Shown here: positions 1 through 5,869 of the stretch, piece after piece
Position numbering within the stretch: the first letter of the stretch is position 1
How the letters are laid out: each line of letters begins with the position of its first letter
From: JALNZF01 sp049793155
GTDB lineage: Bacteria; Nitrospirota; UBA9217
Direction of reading: 5' to 3'
Assembly: GCA_049793155.1 (NCBI GenBank)
Contig: JBARBN010000171.1
Coordinates: 1-15,332 of the forward strand
DNA: 15,332 nt
Translations under genes and position numbers: made by a program
Notes under the pieces: model-generated
Told to the model about the DNA's origin: nothing
The model's database searches: none
What the model saw: only the letters and a program-made list of their open reading frames with translations

Positions 1-9
1 GGTGCAAAA

Positions 10-39
10 GAAAAAAAAGACGGCGTCGCGAAAGCCGTC
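10..39 (-). terminator. Intrinsic terminator, minus strand
   Basis: Read on the minus strand, GACGGC (39-34) and GCCGTC (24-19) form a 6-bp GC-rich stem with a 9-nt loop, directly followed by an 8-T run (18-11). This is a textbook rho-independent terminator. No protein gene that would use it is visible on the minus strand inside the window, so it may end a non-coding transcript or a remnant. Confidence 0.7.
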
Positions 40-196
40 CATCACGAGAGGCAAAAGGCGTCCGGCAAAGCGGACGTAAGCGAACATCGTGGAATGAGGA
101 TACGCGGCGTCGGTTCCCCTTGCCCGGCAACGCAGGAAACAACAATCTTCCTTATGCCGTTATCGCACGACCTTGAACGCGTGTCCGGATACTTGA

Positions 197-221
197 GATC
201 CTTCACTTCGTTCAGGATGAC
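197..221. repeat. Dispersed 'CTTCACTTCGTTCAGG' repeat
   Basis: The core CTTCACTTCGTTCAGG is flanked by ATCCT/AGGAT arms, giving an imperfect inverted repeat. Closely similar sequences (on the other strand, CATCCTGAACGAAGTGAAGG) are a familiar intergenic repeat in many bacterial genomes and are often mistranslated as VILNEVKDL peptides. Recognition is from memory; only one copy is in this window. Confidence 0.65.
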
Positions 222-280
222 GGCATGAGGGCGCTTTTCAACAGCCTGCCGAGCATATGCCAAGCCCCTTGTTCTAATTT

Positions 281-295
281 TATCACGACGTGATA
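281..295. promoter_or_regulatory. Perfect 15-bp palindrome, possible operator
   Basis: TATCACG-A-CGTGATA is a perfect inverted repeat around a central A. On the minus strand it overlaps TGATAAAAT (285-277), which resembles an extended -10 element (TGn then TAAAAT), but there is no matching -35. It could be a regulator binding site controlling a minus-strand transcript that ends at the terminator at 39-10. This is inference. Confidence 0.35.
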
Positions 296-333
296 CGATC
301 GGGCGTCCCTGATGATTCCGCAAGAAGTGGCTG

Positions 334-362
334 AAGACAAGACGCTCAACAAGTGCTATAAT
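334..362 (+). promoter_or_regulatory. Sigma70-like promoter with extended -10
   Basis: The -10 is TATAAT (357-362), preceded by TGC, making a full extended -10 motif. A partial -35, AAGACA (334-339, matching the GACA half of the consensus), lies 17 bp upstream. The predicted start near 369 would give the methyltransferase gene at 577 a leader of about 208 nt. Confidence 0.65.
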
Positions 363-372
363 CAGACCGGCT

Positions 373-406
373 AAAGGTACCTTGAGGGAGGCCTTCAGGT
401 TCCTTT
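373..406 (+). other. Long imperfect hairpin in the 5' leader
   Basis: AAAGG (373-377) pairs with CCTTT (402-406), ACCT (379-382) with AGGT (397-400), and GAGG (384-387) with CCTT (392-395), closed by a GAGG loop. Two symmetric single mismatches interrupt 13 paired positions. It would begin within a few nucleotides of the predicted transcription start. There is no T-run after it, so it is not a terminator; it may stabilise or regulate the leader. Confidence 0.5.
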
Positions 407-530
407 CAAAAAGTCTTGTTAATCAATTTCACGAGACCCCAGCGCCTGAACAGGGGGAAGGTAGACAAACGATGGGGCAATCCATGGAAGAACAGAAACC
501 CATTCTCGGACCGGTCTGAGTTCCATCGAG

Positions 531-548
531 CGGCACCGGGAGGTGCCG
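531..548 (+). other. Hairpin with SD-like loop before the methyltransferase
   Basis: CGGCACC (531-537) and GGTGCCG (542-548) form a perfect 7-bp stem around GGGA. The GGGAGG string that resembles a ribosome-binding site lies in the loop and the 3' arm, but it is 33 nt from the ATG at 577 and so is not the obvious initiation signal. It ends about 28 nt upstream of the coding sequence. Confidence 0.45.
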
Positions 549-576
549 ACAGCCGGGACTGCAGCAAACGGTACTA

Positions 577-1308
577 ATGTCGGAAGAGATCAGGAACGCA
601 GTGCGGAGCAAATATTCCGAGGTGGCACAGTCGGCTTCAGGGAAGTTCGCGTACCCGACGGGCAGGGAGGGTGCACGCGCGCTGCGCTATGATCCCGCGT
701 TCATCGATGCTGCCCTTCCCGAGCTGCTCGAATCCTTTTGCGGGGTGGGCAATCCCTTTTCCCTGTTCACTATCCAGCCGGGAACCCTCATCCTCGACGT
801 CGGATGCGGCGCAGGCTTTGACCTGTACATCGCGGCGCAATTGACCGGTACCCACGGCAGGGTGTATGGCGTCGATCTGACCGAGGCCATGGTGGCGAGG
901 GCGTGCGAACATATCCAGCAAGCAGACATTGAAAATGCCGAGGTCCTGCAAGTGACTTCGGAACGTCTGCCCTTTAAGGACAACACCTTTGATGTGGTCA
1001 TCTCGAACGGCGTTATCAATCTCTCGCCTGATAAAGAGACCCTGTTTCGCGAGATCAACCGGGTGCTGAAACCGGGGGGCTGGTTTGGTTTCGCCGATGT
1101 GGTGATGGAGCAGGAACTGCCCCAGGGTATGTCAGGCAGCGCCGAGGCGTGGTCGGACTGAATCGGCGGCGCGGTCCCGGTCGGGGACCAGCTCCTGATG
1201 CTTCGGAGGGCGGGCTTTGCCGACATACTGTTCACCGGCATGACGGGTTTCCGAACTTCTCCCTACACCGAAGGTGCCCTCTTCAGAGCCAGAAAGAAAG
1301 CGGTTTGA
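577..1308 (+). CDS. ArsM-like SAM methyltransferase, probable selenoprotein
   Basis: A 243-residue class I SAM-dependent methyltransferase of the arsenite methyltransferase/UbiE-like group, probably acting on a soft metalloid or thiol-type substrate. SAM motif I is DVGCGAG (74-80), the acidic residue of motif II is D100 (VYGVD), and NGVINLSPDK (144-153) and LKPGG (164-168) are typical of the group. The frame meets one TGA (1159-1161, codon 195) and then continues with conserved sequence: IGGAVP directly after, then RRAGFADI (210-217), TSPYTEGA (227-234), ending at TGA 1306-1308. Relatives read W..CI.GAL here, so TGA replaces the conserved Cys. A SECIS-like hairpin follows. I therefore call Sec195. 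The Cys of the usual NCVINLS motif is Gly here (G145). The start is the only in-frame ATG after the stop at 517; it lacks a good ribosome-binding site. The alternative is a nonsense-truncated 194-residue pseudogene. The true substrate is unknown. Confidence 0.8.
1159..1192 (+). promoter_or_regulatory. UGA(Sec) codon with bacterial SECIS-like hairpin
   Basis: TGA at 1159-1161 is followed by a stem GGTCCC (1173-1178)/GGGACC (1184-1189) closed by the loop GGTCG (1179-1183). Two more pairs, 1171-1172 with 1191-1192, extend it past a bulged A1190. The GGUC apical loop is what SelB recognises in the Escherichia coli fdhF SECIS. Here 17 nt separate the UGA from the loop GGU; by my recollection of the fdhF sequence the figure there is 18. 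The hairpin is itself coding, as usual in bacteria. Confidence 0.8.
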
Positions 1309-1387
1309 TATAAAGACGGCCGCGAGATTTCGCTCTCCGGGGAGAAGAGGGGCACGTTGCTGCGCCCGTCGCGTGCAGGAGGATGTG

Positions 1388-1903
1388 ATGAAGGGGATGA
1401 CTTTGTCGAGAAAAAAGGTCCTGACGTATTGGGCTGCCATGCTTTGCGCGATCCTGCTGGCCGGGTGCGCGGAAGTCAAGCTCATTTCCGACTATGACGA
1501 AGTGACGGACAAAAGCCTGACGACCATCCAGCAAAAAACCGATGATTTCATCGAAACGCTGATCGCGCAATCCGGGACGAATAAGGCCGCATTCAGCAGG
1601 CACCAGGATTTTTATCGTGACATCGATCAGCAGCTGCGCCACCTCGAGTTTCGCGTGAACGCGATCCCCGGGAATGGCAAGACGATCGATCTCTTCAAAA
1701 AGGTCCGGTTGGTGATCCTCGGCGAGGGTAAATGCACGGCGGAAGGGAACAGCCTTCGCGACCTCCATTGCATGCCGGCAAACAGGAGCAAGGGGCCGTC
1801 AGCCATTGCCCTGGCGATCAGTCGGTTCAATATTAACCAGGCCATCTCTGCCGCCCTCAGTCTTGAACTCGCCAAGAAGCAGGGCCTGGGACGGAACAGG
1901 TAA
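1388..1903 (+). CDS. Putative lipoprotein of unknown function
   Basis: A 171-residue protein with a lipoprotein signal: basic N-terminus (SRKK), a hydrophobic stretch, then the lipobox LLAGC with the lipidated Cys at 27. Residues +2/+3 after Cys are A and E. The mature part begins AEVKLISDYDEVTDKSL, a segment I recall from short uncharacterised lipoproteins; the rest is mostly helical and charged. The ATG at 1388 is chosen because AGGAGG (1377-1382) lies 5 nt upstream; a longer frame from 1274 would add an Arg-rich segment that overlaps the methyltransferase and buries the signal peptide. It starts 79 nt after the methyltransferase and is followed by two small genes, so all four may be co-transcribed. 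Function is unknown. Confidence 0.75.
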   Translation: MKGMTLSRKKVLTYWAAMLCAILLAGCAEVKLISDYDEVTDKSLTTIQQKTDDFIETLIAQSGTNKAAFSRHQDFYRDIDQQLRHLEFRVNAIPGNGKTIDLFKKVRLVILGEGKCTAEGNSLRDLHCMPANRSKGPSAIALAISRFNINQAISAALSLELAKKQGLGRNR

Positions 1904-1917
1904 CGGAGGATCAGGCC

Positions 1918-2055
1918 ATGGCAAGAGATACCGTCACGCTTGCAAATCTCGACGACAAAATGTTTGCAGCTGCAAAGAGCTCCCTGGGCAACAGGTTTGC
2001 TTCCGTCAGGCCGGGCAGGGTGGGACGTTGTTTCAGTTATGCACCGTCCTCATGA
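1918..2055 (+). CDS. Small 45-residue protein, possibly a truncated gene
   Basis: ATG at 1918 follows GGAGGA (1905-1910) with a 7-nt spacer, 14 nt after the lipoprotein stop, so the initiation signal is good. The product begins MARDTVTLANLDDKMFAAAK and runs to SLGNRFASVRPG before a basic tail with no clear pattern. The first 30 or so residues look like a helical N-terminus of a longer family (my recollection, roughly 100 residues) that I associate with this kind of lipoprotein; the abrupt end suggests a 3' deletion. It could equally be a genuine small protein. No function is proposed. Confidence 0.5.
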   Translation: MARDTVTLANLDDKMFAAAKSSLGNRFASVRPGRVGRCFSYAPSS

Positions 2056-2080
2056 AGCGATCACAAAAGGAGAAACAGCC

Positions 2081-2263
2081 ATGGCAATGAAAGTTGAGAT
2101 CAGGGACAAAAAGCTTTATATCGAGATCGATCTGGAAACCCCGACCCCGTCGGCATCCGGCAAAACGCTTGTCGTTGCGAGCACGAGGGGGAATATCGTC
2201 ACTACCGCCAAGGTAAACGAGAAACCGGTCATTATCGGCCTCAATGCCTATATCAAACCGTAA
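2081..2263 (+). CDS. Conserved 60-residue protein of unknown function
   Basis: A short protein, MAMKVEIRDKKLYIEIDLET at the start, then PTPSASGKTLVVASTRGN (21-38) and a C-terminal IIGLNAYIKP. The PSASGKTLVVASTRGN segment and the VGLNAYI-type ending are strongly reminiscent of a widespread family of 60-70 residue proteins without a known role; the pattern suggests a compact beta-sheet fold. AAAAGGAG (2065-2072) gives an 8-nt spacer to the ATG; a frame extending upstream to 1940 has no comparable signal and is not used. It is the last gene of the cassette that begins with the lipoprotein. The start codon is well supported; function is unknown. Confidence 0.75.
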   Translation: MAMKVEIRDKKLYIEIDLETPTPSASGKTLVVASTRGNIVTTAKVNEKPVIIGLNAYIKP

Positions 2264-2401
2264 GGTGAAAGGCGCGGACCGATGGGGCCACCCCTTTAAA
2301 GGCCGCTATCATGGGCGCAGCACCGCCTCATTACGAGAAACGGTTTTCTTGCCCTCCGGGAACGCCGGCCCCGCAATTCCCTCTGACCGCAGGTTTTATT
2401 G

Positions 2402-2430
2402 TTGACTTTCTCAGTCCATGCTGCAATAAT
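2402..2430 (+). promoter_or_regulatory. Promoter of the vapBC-type pair
   Basis: TTGACT (2402-2407) and AATAAT (2425-2430) are each five of six to consensus and are separated by exactly 17 bp. The predicted start is near 2437, about 37 nt ahead of the antitoxin ATG. Confidence 0.75.
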
Positions 2431-2431
2431 A

Positions 2432-2459
2432 GAGTCATAGTGAAGCACAAGTGAGTCAC
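2432..2459. promoter_or_regulatory. Probable autoregulatory operator
   Basis: GAGTCA occurs at 2432-2437 and again at 2453-2458, 21 bp apart, that is two helical turns. The second copy lies in the palindrome GTGA-G-TCAC (2451-2459). The sites overlap and follow the predicted transcription start, where RHH antitoxins commonly bind to repress their own operon. Assignment is inference from position and symmetry. Confidence 0.5.
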
Positions 2460-2473
2460 CGGGAGGCGGTATC

Positions 2474-2746
2474 ATGAAGCAGATCACCATTCGCAGCATT
2501 CCCGACGAGGTGAAAAAGACGGTGCAGAAAGAGGCAGCCCAGAAGGGCGTGAGCCTGAATAAGGCCATCATTTCGCTTCTTGAACGGGCCGTCGGGACGA
2601 AGGCCCCGGAAAAGAAGAAAAAGGTCCTCTACAACGATCTTGACCACCTTGCCGGCCTCTGGTCGCGGGAGGAAGCTGCCGAGTTCGACAAGAACCTGAA
2701 GGCTCAACGGAAAGTGGACGCCGAGCTATGGAAAAAAACAAAGTAA
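2474..2746 (+). CDS. Ribbon-helix-helix antitoxin, VapB type
   Basis: A 90-residue antitoxin. The N-terminus, KQITIRSIPDEVKKTV, is the beta-strand plus first helix of an RHH DNA-binding domain (about 1-42), with the second helix around SLNKAIISLLERAVG. A Lys-rich hinge follows, then LDHLAGLWSREEAAEFDKNL (56-75), the usual toxin-binding tail of VapB/FitA-like antitoxins, ending near DAELWKK. It should neutralise the downstream PIN ribonuclease and, as a dimer on its operator, repress the operon. GGGAGG (2461-2466) is 7 nt from the ATG. Its 3' end overlaps the toxin gene by 19 bp, implying coupled translation. I am confident of the class, less of the exact subfamily name. Confidence 0.9.
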   Translation: MKQITIRSIPDEVKKTVQKEAAQKGVSLNKAIISLLERAVGTKAPEKKKKVLYNDLDHLAGLWSREEAAEFDKNLKAQRKVDAELWKKTK

Positions 2747-3132
2747 TGCTCGACACCTCGGCCTACTCCGCCTACCTGAGGGGAAACGCGGAGGTAAGGC
2801 AGGCGCTTCGGGAGGCGCATGAAATTTACCTGAATCCGGTGGTGCTCGGCGAACTCTCTGCCGGCTTTGCCCGCGGCGGCAGGGAAAAGAAAAACAGGGA
2901 GATCCTCAGCGAATTCCTCTCATCGCCGCGCGTACAGGTCGCGGTCATCGATGAAGAAACGGCGGAACGATACACGGCGATCATCACCTATCTCTGGTCG
3001 AAGGGGACGCCCCTGCCGACTAGCGACCTCTGGATCGCTGCCACGGCCATGCAGTACGGCCTCAAACTGATTACCACCGACAGCCACTTCCGGAATGTGC
3101 CGCAGATCATTGTTGAGTGCTGTAACGGCTAA
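2728..3132 (+). CDS. PIN-domain ribonuclease toxin, VapC type
   Basis: A 134-residue PIN-domain toxin, the expected length for VapC, which cleaves RNA (often tRNA) using a metal-binding acidic pocket. The conserved acidic residues are all present: D9 (MLDTSAY), E42 (VLGELSAG), D100 (TSDLWIAATA) and D118 (TTDSHF). No truncation is seen, so the toxin looks active. The ATG at 2728 lies inside the antitoxin gene; another ATG at 2746 overlaps the antitoxin stop as TAATG and would give MLDTSAY. Neither has a strong ribosome-binding site, consistent with translation coupled to the antitoxin. Family assignment is firm; the RNA target cannot be deduced. Confidence 0.92.
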   Translation: MEKNKVMLDTSAYSAYLRGNAEVRQALREAHEIYLNPVVLGELSAGFARGGREKKNREILSEFLSSPRVQVAVIDEETAERYTAIITYLWSKGTPLPTSDLWIAATAMQYGLKLITTDSHFRNVPQIIVECCNG

Positions 3133-3286
3133 AAAAAAGATGCGGCCCGGGCAACATTCCTTGTATTCCCCCCGTCTGATGTCTCATCAGCAGGATCGTT
3201 GCGCGCCATCATTGCACTTCCCCCATCTTCGCTCTGCAATCAATATGACCGGCAAAGGGCCGGGGCGGCACGAAAAGATTGTTCTG

Positions 3287-3315
3287 TTGACAATTCCACC
3301 CCAGCGCATTACAAT
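3287..3315 (+). promoter_or_regulatory. Sigma70 promoter of icd
   Basis: A perfect -35 TTGACA (3287-3292), a 17-bp spacer and a -10 TACAAT (3310-3315, five of six). The predicted start near 3322 gives a leader of about 39 nt. This is one of the strongest promoter matches in the window and suggests substantial constitutive expression of icd. Confidence 0.82.
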
Positions 3316-3360
3316 TCCATCCGAATCATGCGGTAAATTCCAGACTTCATCAAGGAGCTT

Positions 3361-4560
3361 ATGGTGACGATTACGGTGAAGGGCCCCATCGTGGAGATGG
3401 ACGGCGACGAGATGACGCGCATCATCTGGAAGATGATCAAGGACAAACTGCTCGCGCCCCATCTGAAAATGGACCTCAAATATTACGACCTCGGCATCAA
3501 GCACCGGGACGAGACCGATGATAGCGTAACGATTGACGCTGCGAATGCCGTCATCGAGTACGGTGTGGGCGTGAAGTGCGCGACCATCACGCCGAATGCA
3601 GGGCGGGTGAAGGAATACAATCTCAAGCAGGCATGGAAGAGCCCGAACGGAACGATCCGCTCCATCCTCGACGGCACGGTCTTCCGCAAGCCCATTATCG
3701 TGAAGAACATCCCGCCGGAGGTGCGGAGCTGGAAAAAGCCGATCAGCATCGGCAGGCACGCCTACGGCGATATCTACAAGGCGGTCGAGTACAAAATTCC
3801 CGCAGCGGGCAAGGCGGAGCTGGTCTTTACGCCTGCCTCGGGCGGGGGAAAGGTATCGCTCGTCGTGCACGAGTTCAAGGGGCCGGGCGTGATCATGGGC
3901 ATGCATAATACGGAGAAGTCCATCCAGAGCTTTGCGCGCGCCTGCATCAATTACAGCATCAGCGAAAAATGCGACCTCTGGTTCGGCGCCAAGGACACCA
4001 TCTCCAAGACGTATCACGGTTTTTTTAAAGAGGTCTTCGACCGGGAGGCAGCCGCCCGCGCGGCGGACTTTGCGAGGGCGGGGGTCACGTACCGCTACAT
4101 GCTGATCGACGACGCCGTTGCGCAGATCATGAAGGCGGAGGGCGGGATGCTCTGGGCATGCATGAACTATGACGGCGACGTGATGAGCGATATGATCGCC
4201 TCGGGCTTCGGCAGCATGGGGCTGATGACCTCGGTGCTGGTCTCGCCCGAGGGAAAGTATGTGTTTGAAGCGGCGCACGGCACCGTCATGCGGCATTACT
4301 ATGAGCACCTGAAGGGCAATCCCACGTCAACGAACTCCGTTGCATCCATTTTTGCCTGGACCGGCGCTATTGCCCGCCGTGGAGAGCTGGACAAGACGCC
4401 GGAGGTGGTGGCCTTTGCGAAGAACCTCGAGGCAGTGGTGATCAAGCTCATCGAAGGAGGCGTGATGACCAAGGACCTTGCCGCGATCGCGCAGCCGAAG
4501 CCGTCGGGATACGCTGCAACCGAAGAGTTTATCGATACCGTGGCGAAGAAGTTGTGGTGA
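3361..4560 (+). CDS. icd: NADP-dependent isocitrate dehydrogenase
   Basis: A 399-residue isocitrate dehydrogenase of the eukaryotic-like homodimeric NADP type (about 400-415 residues): isocitrate + NADP to 2-oxoglutarate + CO2 + NADPH. Substrate-site segments are visible: TPNAGR (77-82), SPNGTIR (94-100) and GRHAYGD with R122, the counterpart of human IDH1 Arg132. NYDGDVMSD supplies the metal ligands D263 and D267. HGTVMRHY (296-303) is the NADP site, with R301/H302 contacting the 2'-phosphate in relatives. AAGGAG (3352-3357) is only 3 nt from the ATG at 3361; a GTG at 3364 would have a 6-nt spacer, so the true start may be one codon later. It has its own promoter, and its product is the substrate of a 2-oxoglutarate:ferredoxin oxidoreductase, which may be the neighbouring operon. 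Confidence 0.96.
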   Translation: MVTITVKGPIVEMDGDEMTRIIWKMIKDKLLAPHLKMDLKYYDLGIKHRDETDDSVTIDAANAVIEYGVGVKCATITPNAGRVKEYNLKQAWKSPNGTIRSILDGTVFRKPIIVKNIPPEVRSWKKPISIGRHAYGDIYKAVEYKIPAAGKAELVFTPASGGGKVSLVVHEFKGPGVIMGMHNTEKSIQSFARACINYSISEKCDLWFGAKDTISKTYHGFFKEVFDREAAARAADFARAGVTYRYMLIDDAVAQIMKAEGGMLWACMNYDGDVMSDMIASGFGSMGLMTSVLVSPEGKYVFEAAHGTVMRHYYEHLKGNPTSTNSVASIFAWTGAIARRGELDKTPEVVAFAKNLEAVVIKLIEGGVMTKDLAAIAQPKPSGYAATEEFIDTVAKKLW

Positions 4561-4774
4561 TGAGGGGGCAGGGGAAGTTAAGGATGAAGAACCCAGGTGG
4601 TTTAATGAAAAGAGAACCGTGCGGCATTTGAAGTAATGATCATCGCTCGAAACGCCCAAAGGGTGGTTCTTCCCGATCCCTGCATTTTGTGCTATGGCAT
4701 TAAGCAAAGAGCACATCCTCTAATTCTCCGGTTTTCTCAGCAGCCCTCTTTTATCACATGTTCCCACAGATTCT

Positions 4775-4803
4775 TTGTTTACTGAACCAAAACATGATAT
4801 AAT
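4775..4803 (+). promoter_or_regulatory. Extended -10 promoter of the oxidoreductase operon
   Basis: TATAAT (4798-4803) is preceded by TGA, giving a perfect TGn-TATAAT extended -10. A weak -35, TTGTTT (4775-4780), is 17 bp upstream. The -10 ends only 7 nt before the ATG at 4811, so transcription would begin at or within a base or two of the start codon. A frame opening with TTG at 4775 would include the promoter and is not the real start. Confidence 0.78.
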
Positions 4804-4810
4804 TCCCCCC

Positions 4811-5869
4811 ATGCGGAAAGTGCTTATGACGGGCAATGAGGCCCTTGCCGAGGCGGCGGTCCGGGCGGGATGCAGTTTCTACGCCGGTTATCCCATAACG
4901 CCCCAGAATGAAATCCCCGAGTACCTGTCGCGAAAGCTGCCTGCCGCGGGCGGAACGTTCATCCAGGCGGAGAGTGAAGTGGCCGCGATCAATATGGTCT
5001 ACGGCGCGTCCGCCTGCGGGGCCCGCGCCATGACGTCGTCGAGCAGCCCCGGGATCAGCTTGAAGCAGGAAGGCATATCGTTCCTGGCAGGGGCCGAACT
5101 CCCCGCCGTGATCGTCAATATGCAGCGGGGAGGCCCCGGCCTCGGCAATATCTCGGCAAGTCAGGCCGACTATTTTCAGGCGGTCAAGGGAGGCGGGCAC
5201 GGGGATTACCGGATGCTCGTCTACGCGCCCTTCAGTGGGCAGGAGCTCTGGGACCTTACGATGCTCGCCTTCGACAAGGCTGATGAGTACCGGACCCCGG
5301 TGATGATCCTGGGCGACGGCATCCTGGCGCAGATGATGGAGCCTGTCGAGCAGACCGCCTACATACGGCCCAGTTTGCCGGAAAAGACCTGGGCCCTCGG
5401 CGGCTGCAGGAACAGAGAGCCCAATGTCATCAAGTCCCTGTACATGGCGGAAGGCGAACTCGAACAGCGGAACAACGCGCTCCAAGAAAAATATCGCACC
5501 ATGAAGATGCGGGACGTCCGGTATCAGACACATGCCGTCGAGGACGCCGAGCTGATCGTTGTCTCCTTCGGGATAGCCGCCCGCATCGCAATTGCCGCGG
5601 TCCGCATGCTCCGGGAGGAAGGCGTGAAGATCGGCCATTTCAGGCCGATCACGCTGTTCCCCTTCCCTGAACAGCAACTGCGGGAACTGGCGGGACCACA
5701 CCGGAGGTTCATGACCGTTGAATTGAATGCGGGCCAGATGGTGGAGGACGTGCGGCTGGCGGTCAACGGCAGGTCGGAGGTCCTGTTCTACGGGCGGCCT
5801 GGCGGCGCCATCATCACACCGGAAGAGTTGTACGAACAGCTGAAGCGTGCAGTAAAGGAGAAAGGATGA
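4811..5869 (+). CDS. 2-oxoacid:ferredoxin oxidoreductase, alpha subunit
   Basis: A 352-residue alpha subunit (pyruvate:ferredoxin oxidoreductase domains I and II, VorB/KorA group). With the beta and gamma subunits it would oxidise a 2-oxoacid plus CoA to acyl-CoA and CO2 while reducing ferredoxin, or run in reverse. The N-terminal part has GNEALAEAAVRAGC, YPITPQNEIPEY and TSSSSPGISLKQEG; RGGPGLGNI and VKGGGHGDYR follow; the C-terminal domain has FRPITLFPFP and ELNAGQMVEDVRLA. The overall pattern is closest to sequences annotated VorB (branched-chain 2-oxoacids) but KorA is very similar, and icd next door favours 2-oxoglutarate. I leave the symbol blank. The ATG at 4811 has no ribosome-binding site (CCCCCC precedes it), fitting a leaderless mRNA. 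No separate small ferredoxin-like delta subunit is encoded beside it. Confidence 0.92.
   Translation: MRKVLMTGNEALAEAAVRAGCSFYAGYPITPQNEIPEYLSRKLPAAGGTFIQAESEVAAINMVYGASACGARAMTSSSSPGISLKQEGISFLAGAELPAVIVNMQRGGPGLGNISASQADYFQAVKGGGHGDYRMLVYAPFSGQELWDLTMLAFDKADEYRTPVMILGDGILAQMMEPVEQTAYIRPSLPEKTWALGGCRNREPNVIKSLYMAEGELEQRNNALQEKYRTMKMRDVRYQTHAVEDAELIVVSFGIAARIAIAAVRMLREEGVKIGHFRPITLFPFPEQQLRELAGPHRRFMTVELNAGQMVEDVRLAVNGRSEVLFYGRPGGAIITPEELYEQLKRAVKEKG

Larger units (their letters stand above)
1..333. other. Gene-free stretch at the window start
   Basis: No convincing protein gene is seen here. A 93-codon minus-strand ORF (42-323) is open, but part of it is simply the translation of a known type of dispersed repeat (VILNEVKDL is its usual peptide reading), and it lacks a recognisable domain, so I do not call it. 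The stretch holds a minus-strand terminator (10-39), a perfect hairpin CGTCCG/CGGACG (59-64 with 71-76), the repeat at 197-221 and a palindrome at 281-295. Confidence 0.6.

Noticed and set aside
42..323. A 93-codon minus-strand ORF
   Set aside because: It contains the translation of a dispersed repeat, has no recognisable domain or ribosome-binding site, and is likely open by chance.
1274..1387. N-terminal extension of the lipoprotein
   Set aside because: The extension overlaps the methyltransferase 3' end and would hide the signal peptide; the ATG at 1388 has a near-perfect ribosome-binding site.
3133..3286. Terminator after the toxin gene
   Set aside because: Small hairpins exist (CTGATG-TCT-CATCAG at 3176-3190; CCGGC/GCCGG at 3249-3263) but none is followed by a T-run.
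3187..4308. A 373-codon minus-strand ORF opposite icd
   Set aside because: It is the antisense shadow of icd, rich in Arg/His/Asp as expected from the reverse reading of GC-rich codons; the plus strand is an unmistakable enzyme.
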